DNA of 64,000 bases from Anaerolineaceae bacterium (GCA_002702065.1 NZXX01000002.1:806001-870000), one strand, 5' to 3'. Positions 8,642 through 16,940 are shown, counted from the stretch's first letter. Notes: generated from the letters alone by a model not told the origin. Numbers and translations: made by a program.

Positions 8642-10942
8642 ATGGCAACTGAGAAACTACAGGTAAACATCGGGGGTATGAGCTGCTCCTTTTGCACCGA
8701 GACTATTCGCAAGGCGCTTAGTCGCATGGAGGGGGTGGCGGAAGTACACGTCAGCCTGTCTCATGAAGAAACCCTCATCCAGTATGACCCGACCAAACAG
8801 ACACCTGCTCAACTGCGCGATACGCTGCGCAGCCTGGGCTACACCATCCGCGATCCCGACAAAGTGCGCGCTTTCGAGGAACAGGCAGAGGAACTGCGCA
8901 CAGAGCGCCAACGGTTGATTTTAGCAGGTGTCTTCACGGCTATCAGTGGGCTGCTGATGTTGATGATGTGGCTCAAGCTCGTCCCCCTTGACATCTTGCA
9001 ACCCATTATGACGGTGGTTATGCCGCTTCTGGCCGTAGCAACGGTTTTTGGCCCCGGCCTGTACATCCTGAAAATGGCGTATCATTCGCTGCGGCGCGGT
9101 ATTCTCAACCAACACGTCCTACTTGAATTCGGCGCATTTGCGGGCTTGATTGGCGGGACATTGGGCTTAGGGGGTCGCTACCTGGAGTTGCCCGCGCTGC
9201 AATTCCCGGCAGCCGATTTCTTTGCGGTGGCAACCTTTATTGCCACCTACCATATCCTCTCTGGCTACACCTCGCTGTTGGTACGAACCCGGGCATCCCA
9301 AGCCGTGCGCAAGCTGCTGGACTTGCAACCCGCTACAGCACGAGTCATCCAGAAGGGTGAAGAAGTTGAAGTCCCGATTGAGCAAGTTCAGCCCGGCGAT
9401 CAGGTGCGGGTTCGACCCGGTGAGCGTATCCCGGTAGATGGCGTGGTCATTGAAGGCGCGTCTGATGTTGATGAAAGCATCGTCACGGGTGAGAGTATGC
9501 CGGTGGGCAAGGAAATAGGGAGTGAGGTGATCGGCGGGTCGATCAACCAGTCTGGATCGCTGCTGGTCACAGTCAGCCATGTGGGTGAGGAAAGTTTCCT
9601 GCAACAGGTCGCTCACTACATTGAAGAGGCGCGTGCCATGAAGCCGGGCATCATGCAATTGGTAGATTTGGCGCTCAAATACTACGTGCCCGGTGTGCTT
9701 GCCTTTGGCATTGCCGGGTTTCTCAGCTGGACGCTGGGCGCGTGGGCTGTTACCGGGCAGCCCGATGTGAGCCGAGCGATTTTCGCTACCCTGGCCGTCT
9801 TTGTCATGGGCTACCCGTGCGCGCTAGGCATGGCAACGCCGCTGGCGATGATCCGGGGCGGCGGTGAAGCCGCGCAACAAGGTATCCTGATGCGCTCTGG
9901 CGAAGCCTTCCAGGTCCTCAAAGACATCCAGAAGATGGTTTTTGATAAGACGGGGACACTCACCCAGGGAAAACCCCATGTGGTGAATATCGTTCCTGTG
10001 GGTGGCTACGACGCACATGAGCTGCTGCGATTGGGAGCAGGCGCTGAGGCGCTTTCTGAGCACCCACTCGCTCAAGCCATTGTCCAGCGTGCCCAACAAG
10101 AGGGACTCACGTTGTCGGCGATAGACGATTTCCAGGCAACACCCGGAAAAGGGGTACAGGCCACTCTGGAAGGTCGCGTCATTCACGTGGGCAGCTTGCG
10201 TCTCCTGGATGAAGCCGGGGTTAACATAGGGATGGGCCAGGACCAGGCTACAGCACTAGAGGCGGGCGGTAAAACTGTTGCTGGTGTTGCTGTCGACAGT
10301 ACCCTTGTTGGCCTCATTGCCCTTGCCGACACCCTCAAGCCTGACGCTAAAGCGGCGATTCGCCAACTCAAGGAAGCCGGGATCGAGTCGGTGATGATGA
10401 CCGGCGATAACTGGCGCACCGCCGAAACCATCGCCGCAGAACTGGGGATCGATGAAGTACTGGCTGAAGTATTGCCGGATGAAAAGGCCGCCCAAGTCCG
10501 CCAACTTCAGCAAGGTGGTGTCCGAGTAGCGATGGTCGGTGATGGCATCAACGACGCGCCAGCGCTGATGCAGGCTGATATTGGGATTGCCATTGGTACA
10601 GGTACAGACATCGCTATTGAAAGCTCAGACATCGTCCTCATTGGTGAGCGGCTTACAGCGGTCGTCGATGCCTATCACATCGGGCGTACCTCGTACCGCA
10701 AAACCGTCCAGAACCTGATCCTGGCCTTTGCTTTCAATGGGATCGGTGTCCCAGCCGCCACGACTGGACTGGTGCATCCAGCCTGGGCGATGCTCGCCAT
10801 GATTGCCAGCGTCAGCGCCGTCCTGACCAACTCTTTCGCCGGTCGGCTGTTGCCATCAGCGCCCTTGACCTTCAAGCCGCTTGAAGGTGTACCCTTCAAT
10901 ACAACAAGAGCATCTCAAACCTCAAAAGGAGAAGTGCAATGA
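8642..10942 (+). CDS. P1B-type heavy-metal ATPase with YPC motif
   Basis: A 766-residue metal-efflux ATPase. An N-terminal HMA domain has GMSCSFC. Transmembrane segments flank TGES (from T282). The usual CPC in the ion-binding helix is instead Y391-P392-C393 in VMGYPCALGMATP. The phosphorylated Asp lies in DKTGT (D435), with an HP motif (SEHPLAQ) and GDGINDAP. The ATG at 8642 follows AGGAG. It lies in an operon between a MerR regulator and a CopZ-like chaperone. Lacking the first Cys of CPC, metal preference may differ from Cu+; Hg(II), Cu+ or another soft metal are all possible. Exports from the cytoplasm. Confidence 0.92.
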   Translation: MATEKLQVNIGGMSCSFCTETIRKALSRMEGVAEVHVSLSHEETLIQYDPTKQTPAQLRDTLRSLGYTIRDPDKVRAFEEQAEELRTERQRLILAGVFTAISGLLMLMMWLKLVPLDILQPIMTVVMPLLAVATVFGPGLYILKMAYHSLRRGILNQHVLLEFGAFAGLIGGTLGLGGRYLELPALQFPAADFFAVATFIATYHILSGYTSLLVRTRASQAVRKLLDLQPATARVIQKGEEVEVPIEQVQPGDQVRVRPGERIPVDGVVIEGASDVDESIVTGESMPVGKEIGSEVIGGSINQSGSLLVTVSHVGEESFLQQVAHYIEEARAMKPGIMQLVDLALKYYVPGVLAFGIAGFLSWTLGAWAVTGQPDVSRAIFATLAVFVMGYPCALGMATPLAMIRGGGEAAQQGILMRSGEAFQVLKDIQKMVFDKTGTLTQGKPHVVNIVPVGGYDAHELLRLGAGAEALSEHPLAQAIVQRAQQEGLTLSAIDDFQATPGKGVQATLEGRVIHVGSLRLLDEAGVNIGMGQDQATALEAGGKTVAGVAVDSTLVGLIALADTLKPDAKAAIRQLKEAGIESVMMTGDNWRTAETIAAELGIDEVLAEVLPDEKAAQVRQLQQGGVRVAMVGDGINDAPALMQADIGIAIGTGTDIAIESSDIVLIGERLTAVVDAYHIGRTSYRKTVQNLILAFAFNGIGVPAATTGLVHPAWAMLAMIASVSAVLTNSFAGRLLPSAPLTFKPLEGVPFNTTRASQTSKGEVQ

Positions 10943-11175
10943 CTGTCAACACGATCAATCTAAAAGTAAAGGGTGAGCAGACAATCCATTGTAACGGCTG
11001 CGCCAATACCATTCAGCTCGCGCTCAAGCGACTGCCAGGGGTCTTGAAAGTCGCTGCTGACCCGCAAACACAACACATCGGCGTGACCCTCAAGACCGGA
11101 GAAACGGACACAGCCGCCATCACGGATACTCTGGAGCAGTTGGGCTACGAAACGGTCCCTGACAACGTGGTGTAG
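10939..11175 (+). CDS. HMA-domain metallochaperone (CopZ-like)
   Basis: A 78-residue single heavy-metal-associated domain with the metal site HCNGCANTI (C-x-x-C) and the beta-alpha-beta pattern ending in LEQLGYETV. It overlaps the ATPase stop by 4 bp (ATGA), so is translationally coupled, and most likely hands metal to the ATPase HMA domain. The His before the first Cys replaces the usual Thr of TCxxC. A short form without signal peptide, therefore cytoplasmic. Confidence 0.88.
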   Translation: MTVNTINLKVKGEQTIHCNGCANTIQLALKRLPGVLKVAADPQTQHIGVTLKTGETDTAAITDTLEQLGYETVPDNVV

Positions 11176-11279
11176 CCTTTGAAATCATCAACAGCGCTGG
11201 TCTCTTCAGGAGATCGGCGCCGCGATTCTGGGCAAATATGACGAACCTGGTGAACAGCAACCCTAAGAAAGGATCATCC

Positions 11280-11864
11280 ATGCACACCAAATTCTGGGCA
11301 TCCAGTGTCATCATCCTATTCCTGGCATTGAGCTTCTTCACACGAAACTCAAAAGCACAGCCAGAGCCGACGGCCACACCGGAACCCTCTTCAGCCATGT
11401 CGGGTATGGGTCAGATGGAGACCGCGTTTTCCAGCGATGACCTCGCGCCGCTGGTGCGTGGCATTTACGAAGGCGATGAGCTGTTCTTTATCCACACCGA
11501 AGCCTCAGACCTTGATGTTGCCAGCCTCCTCACCGAGATGATGGGGCCCCAGGTGGTCACTGTACCCGGCCTTGCTGACATTCCCGATGAATTATTGGGC
11601 AATGTGTATGTCTTCACCAATGGCGTGAATGGCGGCGGACCGATGGGATTTCAACCCGACATTTTCGACAGCATCCCAGGTGATGAGGTGTACACCCCGC
11701 TGCGGGCGCTTAATCTCGTGACCTGGCAGGCGGGGGCAGCGCCGCGTATGCTCGACAGTGTGGCCGAAATCGAGGCAGCCCAGGCAAAGGGCGAGGTCGT
11801 GATCGAACGGCCCGGTATCGTGGTGAACATGCCGATCCTGGTGTGGCCCGGTGGGCAGCGTTAA
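11280..11864 (+). CDS. Secreted protein of unknown function (DUF7482-like)
   Basis: A 194-residue exported protein: N-terminal signal peptide (WASSVIILFLALSFFTRNSKA), a short Thr/Pro/Met-rich linker, then a globular domain with VYTPLRALNLVTWQAG and a C-terminal VVNMPILVWPGGQR. I recall this pattern from proteins annotated as DUF7482, which I cannot verify here. Start at 11280 has AAAGGA upstream. About 100 bp after the chaperone on the same strand, so it may be the last gene of the metal-efflux transcript. Function unknown; a metal-related surface role is inferred only from context. Confidence 0.7.
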   Translation: MHTKFWASSVIILFLALSFFTRNSKAQPEPTATPEPSSAMSGMGQMETAFSSDDLAPLVRGIYEGDELFFIHTEASDLDVASLLTEMMGPQVVTVPGLADIPDELLGNVYVFTNGVNGGGPMGFQPDIFDSIPGDEVYTPLRALNLVTWQAGAAPRMLDSVAEIEAAQAKGEVVIERPGIVVNMPILVWPGGQR

Positions 11865-11900
11865 GATCATTGGCAACAGGAATGCAGAACTTTTGGGAAG

Positions 11901-12413
11901 CTATAGCTCCTGTCTCGGTACTAAAGTGACAGGGTATCTTTCAGTGATACTCTGTTGATCGGCGAGTTGTTCCGCGGTCCACAAGGAATGAAGATAGTCA
12001 ATTACGGCCAGAATCTCGTTATGCGCGAGTTGGTCACCCAGCGCTGGCATAGTTCGTCCCAACCCCAGTTTGCCGTTGGCAATCCAATCGTAAATCTGCT
12101 GATCCGGGTGGTGCCAGGCGTGTTCGGTCGCGTCCAGCGCGGGTGCAGCCAGTTCGTTGGCATAGCCCTCACCATTTGCACCATGACACTCAGCACAGAC
12201 CCGGAGATAGACTTCCCAACCTGACTCGACGGGGGATAATGTGGGAGTAGGTATCGTCGCAGTTGAGGCGGCGCAAGCGCCCAAACTGAACACCCAGAAC
12301 GAAGCCACAATACCTGCCCAGGCTGAGCGGGCATGTGCCGGGATGATATTGCTGAAGTAGCGTAAGACTGCGGACAGCCGGGTGTGCGCCAGTCGAATGC
12401 CCTTCGTAGACAA
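11901..12413 (-). CDS. Membrane-anchored class I cytochrome c
   Basis: A 170-residue protein with a hydrophobic export segment ending in a lipobox-like LGAC, one haem motif CAECHG, and an axial Met in TMPALGD. It therefore acts outside the membrane in electron transfer. Start is TTG at 12413, supported by AAGGGGG at good distance. Last gene of the long minus-strand operon, right after a TlpA-like thioredoxin that could help its haem attachment. A broken relative lies at 40379-40833. Partner oxidase or reductase not visible. Confidence 0.85.
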   Translation of the reverse strand: MSTKGIRLAHTRLSAVLRYFSNIIPAHARSAWAGIVASFWVFSLGACAASTATIPTPTLSPVESGWEVYLRVCAECHGANGEGYANELAAPALDATEHAWHHPDQQIYDWIANGKLGLGRTMPALGDQLAHNEILAVIDYLHSLWTAEQLADQQSITERYPVTLVPRQEL

Positions 12414-12427
12414 AGCCGCTTTCCCCC

Positions 12428-13003
12428 TTAAGACCGCAAGATACGATCTAAGATCGTGTCAAGTTGCCCTGGTTGTACCGGCGCAATGATGAACTCGACA
12501 ATCTGACCGTTCTGATCAACCACGAAGGTTTCGGGAACCCCTTGAATGCGATAGGTTTCTGAAATGCGTGTGCCCCTGTCCGGGCCATTCGGGTAGGTGA
12601 TGCCGAATTCATCGATAAAAGCCCGCGAGTCCTGATCGCTGTCCAGGTAAGCCACGCCCATCAACACAACACCCTGGTCCCGATACCGCTCCCAAACGCT
12701 TTGCAGGATAGGCGCTTCATCGCGGCAGGGGCCGCACCAGCTCGCCCAGAAATTAATCACCACCACCTTGCCGCGCTGTTCAGAGAGGCGAAAGGAGTCG
12801 CCGGTGAATGTCGTCAGGCTGAAATCTGGCGCGGGACCATCTGTCGGCTGGGTTTGGTTCTGCCGCGCAAGCTGCATTCCGACTACTATCGCTACCAGAA
12901 CAAAACCTATGATGAGGACAACCGATCCCAGGCTGAAACCACGTCGAGGCGCTGGCTGTGTCTCTTGCAGCAGTTCCTCGATGATCTGATCTGATCGTTC
13001 CAT
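12428..13003 (-). CDS. TlpA/ResA-like membrane-anchored thioredoxin
   Basis: A 191-residue protein with one N-terminal membrane helix (SVVLIIGFVLVAIVVGM) and an extracytoplasmic AhpC/TSA-type thioredoxin domain: NFWASWCGPCRDE carries the CxxC and GVPETFVVD the cis-Pro. It is a close paralogue of the gene at 34191-34754. The family reduces apocytochrome or copper-site cysteines, receiving electrons from CcdA, which fits the CcdA and cytochrome c genes in the same operon. Confidence 0.9.
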   Translation of the reverse strand: MERSDQIIEELLQETQPAPRRGFSLGSVVLIIGFVLVAIVVGMQLARQNQTQPTDGPAPDFSLTTFTGDSFRLSEQRGKVVVINFWASWCGPCRDEAPILQSVWERYRDQGVVLMGVAYLDSDQDSRAFIDEFGITYPNGPDRGTRISETYRIQGVPETFVVDQNGQIVEFIIAPVQPGQLDTILDRILRS

Positions 13004-13060
13004 ATCCGCTCCATCCTGCTTGCTCGATGTACGTTACTCAAAAGGAACTGTGTGAATGGT

Positions 13061-13459
13061 TTACCCGGCCTCCACAACCTTCTCGAGTGCCGCTCTCAGC
13101 ACTTCCGCCTCGACCACACCGAAGAGGCGCTCCTGCTCCTGACCCTCCGGCGTAAAGATCACGAAACTAGGATGACCGGGCAGTGATAAGCGGTTAAACG
13201 TGGACTCGCCCTCCGCGCCATCAGCTGCATTGAGACGAAGAAAAAATATTCGCTCTGAAAACTCATCTTCTAACCCATTCACGATGGGTGTCATCTGCGC
13301 TCAGCGTGGTCAGTTATCCGTGAAAAAGAAGATGAACGTCGGCTTATCCTCGGCCAGAGGCAGGGCTTCATTTGCCGCTGGGACAGATGAACTGCGACCG
13401 CAGGCCGTCAGCAGCAGCAGGAGGGTTCCAAAAAAACCAATAAAGGTCGTTATTCGCAT
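13061..13459 (-). CDS. Thioredoxin-fold lipoprotein with two in-frame TGA codons at CxxC: candidate selenoprotein (UxxU)
   Basis: Reading from ATG at 13459, 132 codons stay in one frame to a stop at 13061 except for two TGA codons at 50 (13310-13312) and 53 (13301-13303). Codons 1-20 form a lipoprotein signal peptide ending LLTAC. Codons 40-56 read PTFIFFFTDN-x-PR-x-AQM, so both TGAs replace the two cysteines of a thioredoxin CxxC. The rest, including the cis-Pro region LPGHPSFVIF, is undamaged. A hairpin follows the TGAs at SECIS-like distance. It lies between an L,D-transpeptidase and a TlpA gene. The simplest reading is Sec (UPRU) or UGA read as Cys; a pseudogene with two coincident nonsense mutations is less likely. 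Genes here also use TGA as a normal stop. Confidence 0.75.
13267..13300 (-). promoter_or_regulatory. Possible bacterial SECIS hairpin
   Basis: On the minus strand, 11 bases after the second TGA, ACCCAT-CGTGA-ATGGGT forms a perfect 6-bp stem with a 5-nt loop whose second base is G. The loop begins 17 nt after the second TGA and 26 nt after the first, within the range described for bacterial SECIS elements. The stem is short and no comparative data are available. Confidence 0.45.
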
Positions 13460-13480
13460 TACCTCGCTCCTCTAAATTCT

Positions 13481-14551
13481 TTAACCTTGCTGATTAGTAT
13501 ATGTGCCTGAGCTGTGGACATAAACATAGTGCTGCACGTCGTCGTTCTCATCGGGTTCAGCATCGCCCAGCCACTGGTACACAAACCGCGCATCACTAAT
13601 GCTCATGTTGACACAACCGTGACTGCGGCGATAACCAAACAGGTCATGCCAGTAGGTTCCGTGCAGACTGATGTCATTGTCGAAATATTGTATCCAGGGA
13701 ATACTTTGCAGCGCATAGGCATCCGGCGCGCCTGTCGCACCCGACATCCCGTCAACCTCCAGTCGCGCCCAAACGGTGAAAACGCCTTCGTTTGTATCCC
13801 AACCGGGCAATCCCGTCGAAACCAGGGTCGCAAAAACTGGGCTGTCGTCTTCGTAGGCCACCAACGTCTGTTCATATAAATCGACAGCCACCCAGCGGCC
13901 AGACACGCCTTCAGGTCGCTCAACACCTTTTATGACGGAGACAAATCGCTGGTTAACCCACTGATCGGCACCGATCATGTACCAGGTCCATCCTTCTGAG
14001 TCCACTGCTTCGGCGAAGATGTTGACGATTTCATAACGAAGCGGGACCCGGCCAGTGGCTTGTGACGGCGGACCGCTAGGATATTCGGAGGCATAAATGC
14101 CGGTGGTATCGACGACCCAGGCGAAGGGGCGCTCAAGGCCATTGGAGAGCTGCACGCCGCGAAACGGAGAGGGCTGGGTCAACTCAGCCTCCAAGCGCGA
14201 CACCCACTGACCGCCTTCGATTTGCAGCCAGTCATCAACGCTGGTATCGAGCGCGCGGACGAAGTTAAAGCCAGGCGGGATTTGTCCAACCATACTGCCG
14301 CCGGGTCCGTCATAGAGGTTGACAGCGTCAGGGCCGACACGCCAGAAGCTGTAGAAGCTCAGGGTATACCTATCGAGAGCGATTGGCTCAACATTTGGCC
14401 CTGAAAAAGCTTCCATGAAAACCAGGCAGTCGGCAGTCGGCCCAGGGTTTTCGGCTGTGACGCTTTCACAAGCGCTGCTGGCATCGGCTGCCGGATTGAA
14501 AGCGAGAAAGACAAATGACAAACTGAATAGGCAAAAAACCCGTTTCATCAT
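13481..14551 (-). CDS. Secreted L,D-transpeptidase (YkuD)
   Basis: A 356-residue exported protein: signal peptide (VFCLFSLSFVFLAFNPAADA), two SH3-like/uncharacterised repeats (WLQIEGGQWV, WYMIGADQWVNQRFV), then a YkuD catalytic domain with HGTYWHD and the catalytic SHGCVNMS. It cross-links or anchors peptidoglycan stems. Starts by a 4-bp ATGA overlap with the upstream DUF2085 gene. A paralogue at 33037-34139 is frameshifted just before its catalytic Cys. Why a cell-wall enzyme sits inside a thiol-redox operon is unclear. Confidence 0.9.
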   Translation of the reverse strand: MMKRVFCLFSLSFVFLAFNPAADASSACESVTAENPGPTADCLVFMEAFSGPNVEPIALDRYTLSFYSFWRVGPDAVNLYDGPGGSMVGQIPPGFNFVRALDTSVDDWLQIEGGQWVSRLEAELTQPSPFRGVQLSNGLERPFAWVVDTTGIYASEYPSGPPSQATGRVPLRYEIVNIFAEAVDSEGWTWYMIGADQWVNQRFVSVIKGVERPEGVSGRWVAVDLYEQTLVAYEDDSPVFATLVSTGLPGWDTNEGVFTVWARLEVDGMSGATGAPDAYALQSIPWIQYFDNDISLHGTYWHDLFGYRRSHGCVNMSISDARFVYQWLGDAEPDENDDVQHYVYVHSSGTYTNQQG

Positions 14552-15369
14552 GCAGAACCCTTGTCAAGCGATGGATTCTCTAACCGTACATGCTGGGCAC
14601 GCCGCAGCTTCGCTCGTAATTCGGCAGCGGTTTCCGCAATGGCGCGATCTATGTAGGGAAAGGCGAGCCACACACCGCCAATCCCGAAGGTCAGCCCGCT
14701 GATGAGACGCATCCAGGAATTGAAGGAACCAAACGCATCCCCCACGTAGAACCAGGCGGGCAAGACGTTTCCCGTCAGATCAGAAAGCCATTGATTGTGG
14801 TAACGGAAACCGGCGACCAGACCGCCGTTGAAGTCGCTGAGCAGGTGGGTTGCACCGTCAATTGTGATTGGGGCCAGCAACAGCGCGAATGGCAGCAGAC
14901 CGAGCGGGCGAACCAGACGGCGATGTCGCAGCACGGCAAAAGCGATTCCTGCCAGCAGCGCCGCGCCGTACATATACACCATCCGGTCTGACCAGGCCAC
15001 CTTCCAACCCAACACCGGGCTGCCGAGGAAGGACCGGAGCGTCAGCATATCGGTCGCTGTGGTTCCGGTTAAGGACAGGGGCAGGTCGGCGAGGTTGTAC
15101 ATGGGCTGCTGACCGAACAGAAAAAACGAGCGCTGCGCCATCTGGTGGCACATCGGACTGTATAGAGTGTAAATCCATCGGGCAGGCCCTGTCCATCCGA
15201 TGCGCATCAACACCGGCGCGACAAACGGCAGCACATTCGCAATGCCAAACAACACCGAGAAGATCAGCACCCAATGATCGAGACACCAAAGCAGCGCCTG
15301 CCAGATGCGCATGACACGCTGGCGTTTCAGCGCATCCGAAACAGGCTGAGGGTGTATGTGATCAGACAT
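14548..15369 (-). CDS. DUF2085-like integral membrane protein
   Basis: A 273-residue multi-spanning membrane protein with the signature LYSPMCHQMAQRSFFLFG, matching the N-terminal part of DUF2085 (CHQ...RSF). The usual later CxRC segment is not evident. Six or so hydrophobic segments, with a cytoplasmic basic tail. RBS AGGGGGA before the ATG. Located between a permuted CcdA and the L,D-transpeptidase, overlapping the latter by 4 bp. Function unknown; the CHQ motif suggests a metal or redox centre. Confidence 0.75.
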   Translation of the reverse strand: MSDHIHPQPVSDALKRQRVMRIWQALLWCLDHWVLIFSVLFGIANVLPFVAPVLMRIGWTGPARWIYTLYSPMCHQMAQRSFFLFGQQPMYNLADLPLSLTGTTATDMLTLRSFLGSPVLGWKVAWSDRMVYMYGAALLAGIAFAVLRHRRLVRPLGLLPFALLLAPITIDGATHLLSDFNGGLVAGFRYHNQWLSDLTGNVLPAWFYVGDAFGSFNSWMRLISGLTFGIGGVWLAFPYIDRAIAETAAELRAKLRRAQHVRLENPSLDKGSA

Positions 15370-15378
15370 CTAATCCCC

Positions 15379-16152
15379 CTATAGCTCACTGGCAGTACGC
15401 CCGGTGAGATACCCGATGTAGGCGGGCACGAGCGGCAGCACACAGGGCGACAGGAAGGAAATCAGACCGGCGAGGATGGCAATCAGGTAGGTCGGGACGC
15501 TGGCGCCGCCCAACGGCACATCCAGGTAAAGACCGCTGCGCTGCGCCCAGATGGCGATCAGGGTCAACTGGTTGGTCAGCAGCATCACCCCGATCCCGAT
15601 CAGCAGCAGGCCGCTGGCAATCTGCACCTTGCGCACATGACGCCGGAAGCGGCGCACAACATGCGCTGCTCGACCCACGCCTGCGCCAATGATGAGGAAG
15701 GGAATGCCCAGTCCCAGCGCGTAGCCGCTGGATAACAGCATCGCCTGCGTCGAAGTCTCCTGGCTGAAACCCATCGTCAGGATCGCGCCCAGCGTTGTGC
15801 CGATGCAGGGTGTCCAACCAGCGGCAAAGAATACCCCCATGAAGGCAGACGACAAGAACCCGGCGCGGCGCTTGGGGTTCCACTGGGGACGGGTGTCGTA
15901 GTACAGCCAGGGGATACGCAGAATGCCCAGATTAGCAATGCCGAACAGGATGACGACCATGCCGCCAATCTGGGCGAGTTCTCGTTTGTAGTCGCTGAAA
16001 ATCTGCCCGGCGAAGGTGGCTGCACCACCCCATCCAATGATGAATACGAGCGAAAAACCCAGAACAAACAGGAGTGCATGGGTGAACGACGCGCCTTTTT
16101 TCAGTTTGGTCGTTGTTCCGGCCTCTTTTACATCGGCTACATCGTAATTCAT
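15379..16152 (-). CDS. ccdA: CcdA-family thiol-disulfide transporter, circularly permuted
   Basis: A 257-residue six-helix membrane protein moving reducing equivalents from cytoplasmic thioredoxin to extracytoplasmic TlpA-type proteins. Both halves of the redox pair are present: AAGWTPCIGTTLGAIL in the middle and LAGLISFLSPCVLPLVPAY at the C-terminus. In ordinary CcdA the SPCVLP helix is the first helix; here the protein starts with the normally second helix (HALLFVLGFSLVFII) and the SPCVLP helix is last. The copy at 34772-35539 has the same order, so this is not an assembly accident. ATG follows CTGGAG. Confidence 0.88.
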   Translation of the reverse strand: MNYDVADVKEAGTTTKLKKGASFTHALLFVLGFSLVFIIGWGGAATFAGQIFSDYKRELAQIGGMVVILFGIANLGILRIPWLYYDTRPQWNPKRRAGFLSSAFMGVFFAAGWTPCIGTTLGAILTMGFSQETSTQAMLLSSGYALGLGIPFLIIGAGVGRAAHVVRRFRRHVRKVQIASGLLLIGIGVMLLTNQLTLIAIWAQRSGLYLDVPLGGASVPTYLIAILAGLISFLSPCVLPLVPAYIGYLTGRTASEL

Positions 16153-16158
16153 GGATGA

Positions 16159-16317
16159 TTACTCCAGTAAACCGCCATTATTCCTTACGTTCACCATGCA
16201 GCAATGGGGGGACTCCGTGTTAACAACTGGAAAACCCTTACGCTGTAATAACCCTTGCATCGCTTCAATCTCACTGGCTTGCGATACCAGAACTTGTAGA
16301 TTGCCGTGTTCAGGCAT
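16159..16317 (-). CDS. Small protein with HCC motif
   Basis: A 52-residue ORF fitting exactly between its neighbours: it begins with ATG 8 bp inside the 3' end of the Cys-rich gene (AAGGG upstream) and ends 7 bp before the ccdA start. The sequence is compact and protein-like (VLVSQASEIEAMQGLLQRKG) and has SPHCCMVNV near its end. No family recognised. The vicinal Cys pair after His suggests metal or thiol chemistry. Probably real because of the tight spacing. Confidence 0.5.
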   Translation of the reverse strand: MPEHGNLQVLVSQASEIEAMQGLLQRKGFPVVNTESPHCCMVNVRNNGGLLE

Positions 16318-16915
16318 GGCTGTGCCCTTCGCCGCCACAACCATCCGTTAAACTCCACAGCGCAGCCAATGCTTCGGCCTCCCATCCTTGCTGAGTAATC
16401 AGGTACTTGCCCATACCCTCAAAGGCATACCAGCGCCAGCAGCGGCAGCAGCACGGCCCGCCTTCCTCTGAGAGTGTCATCGCCTCGTCATAGACGGCCT
16501 GTTGTTGGGGAGTGAGCTGGATGCTGGCCTGATAGCCCAGCAGTTCTTTGACTAAAGCTGCTGGCATATCATAGGGGTCTTCGGGAATCTGGGGGATATC
16601 GGCATACGGGCGCAGCCCTTCGACCTGTTCTTGATAGCGGTGCAAATCCATCGGCGAGCAGCACGAACCTTGCAGGCGGGCATCATCCGAGTAGTCAAAG
16701 ACCATCTCGGGTTGCAAACCGCAGATATTCGTGCGTTGTGCCGAGAGATAGCTGAATGCCGCTTCCGAACCGGCGGCAAGGGTTATCTGCCCGACTGGCG
16801 CAGTGTCCGTTGTGTCGGCGCGCCCGACATTAGACAAGGAGATGTCTTGCACTGCCAGGAGCGCAAAGGTCAAACCAAAGACAGCCAGCAATGCAATGAA
16901 GACGTACTTTCTCAT
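16310..16915 (-). CDS. Secreted Cys-rich protein, putative metal binding
   Basis: A 201-residue exported protein: signal peptide (YVFIALLAVFGLTFALLA) after ATG at 16915 (GGAGAGG upstream). It carries clustered cysteines: GSCCSPMDLH, GGPCCCRCWRW and DGCGGEGHSHA at the C-terminus. The layout resembles PCYCGC-type secreted proteins often found with metal genes, but I cannot assign it to a named family. Its position between DsbA-like and CcdA genes suggests that these keep its cysteines reduced or form its disulfides. A copper or mercury scavenger is plausible. Confidence 0.75.
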   Translation of the reverse strand: MRKYVFIALLAVFGLTFALLAVQDISLSNVGRADTTDTAPVGQITLAAGSEAAFSYLSAQRTNICGLQPEMVFDYSDDARLQGSCCSPMDLHRYQEQVEGLRPYADIPQIPEDPYDMPAALVKELLGYQASIQLTPQQQAVYDEAMTLSEEGGPCCCRCWRWYAFEGMGKYLITQQGWEAEALAALWSLTDGCGGEGHSHA

Positions 16916-16940
16916 CCGTAAATTCCTCTCCATCCTGTAA

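Noticed and set aside
9167..10513. Long minus-strand ORFs inside the P-type ATPase gene
   Set aside because: Antisense shadows of a well-conserved gene with clear motifs on the plus strand.
13061..13294. Stand-alone 77-residue ORF starting at the Met after the second TGA
   Set aside because: The frame upstream is intact, has a lipoprotein signal and completes a thioredoxin fold; starting at codon 56 would remove the active site.
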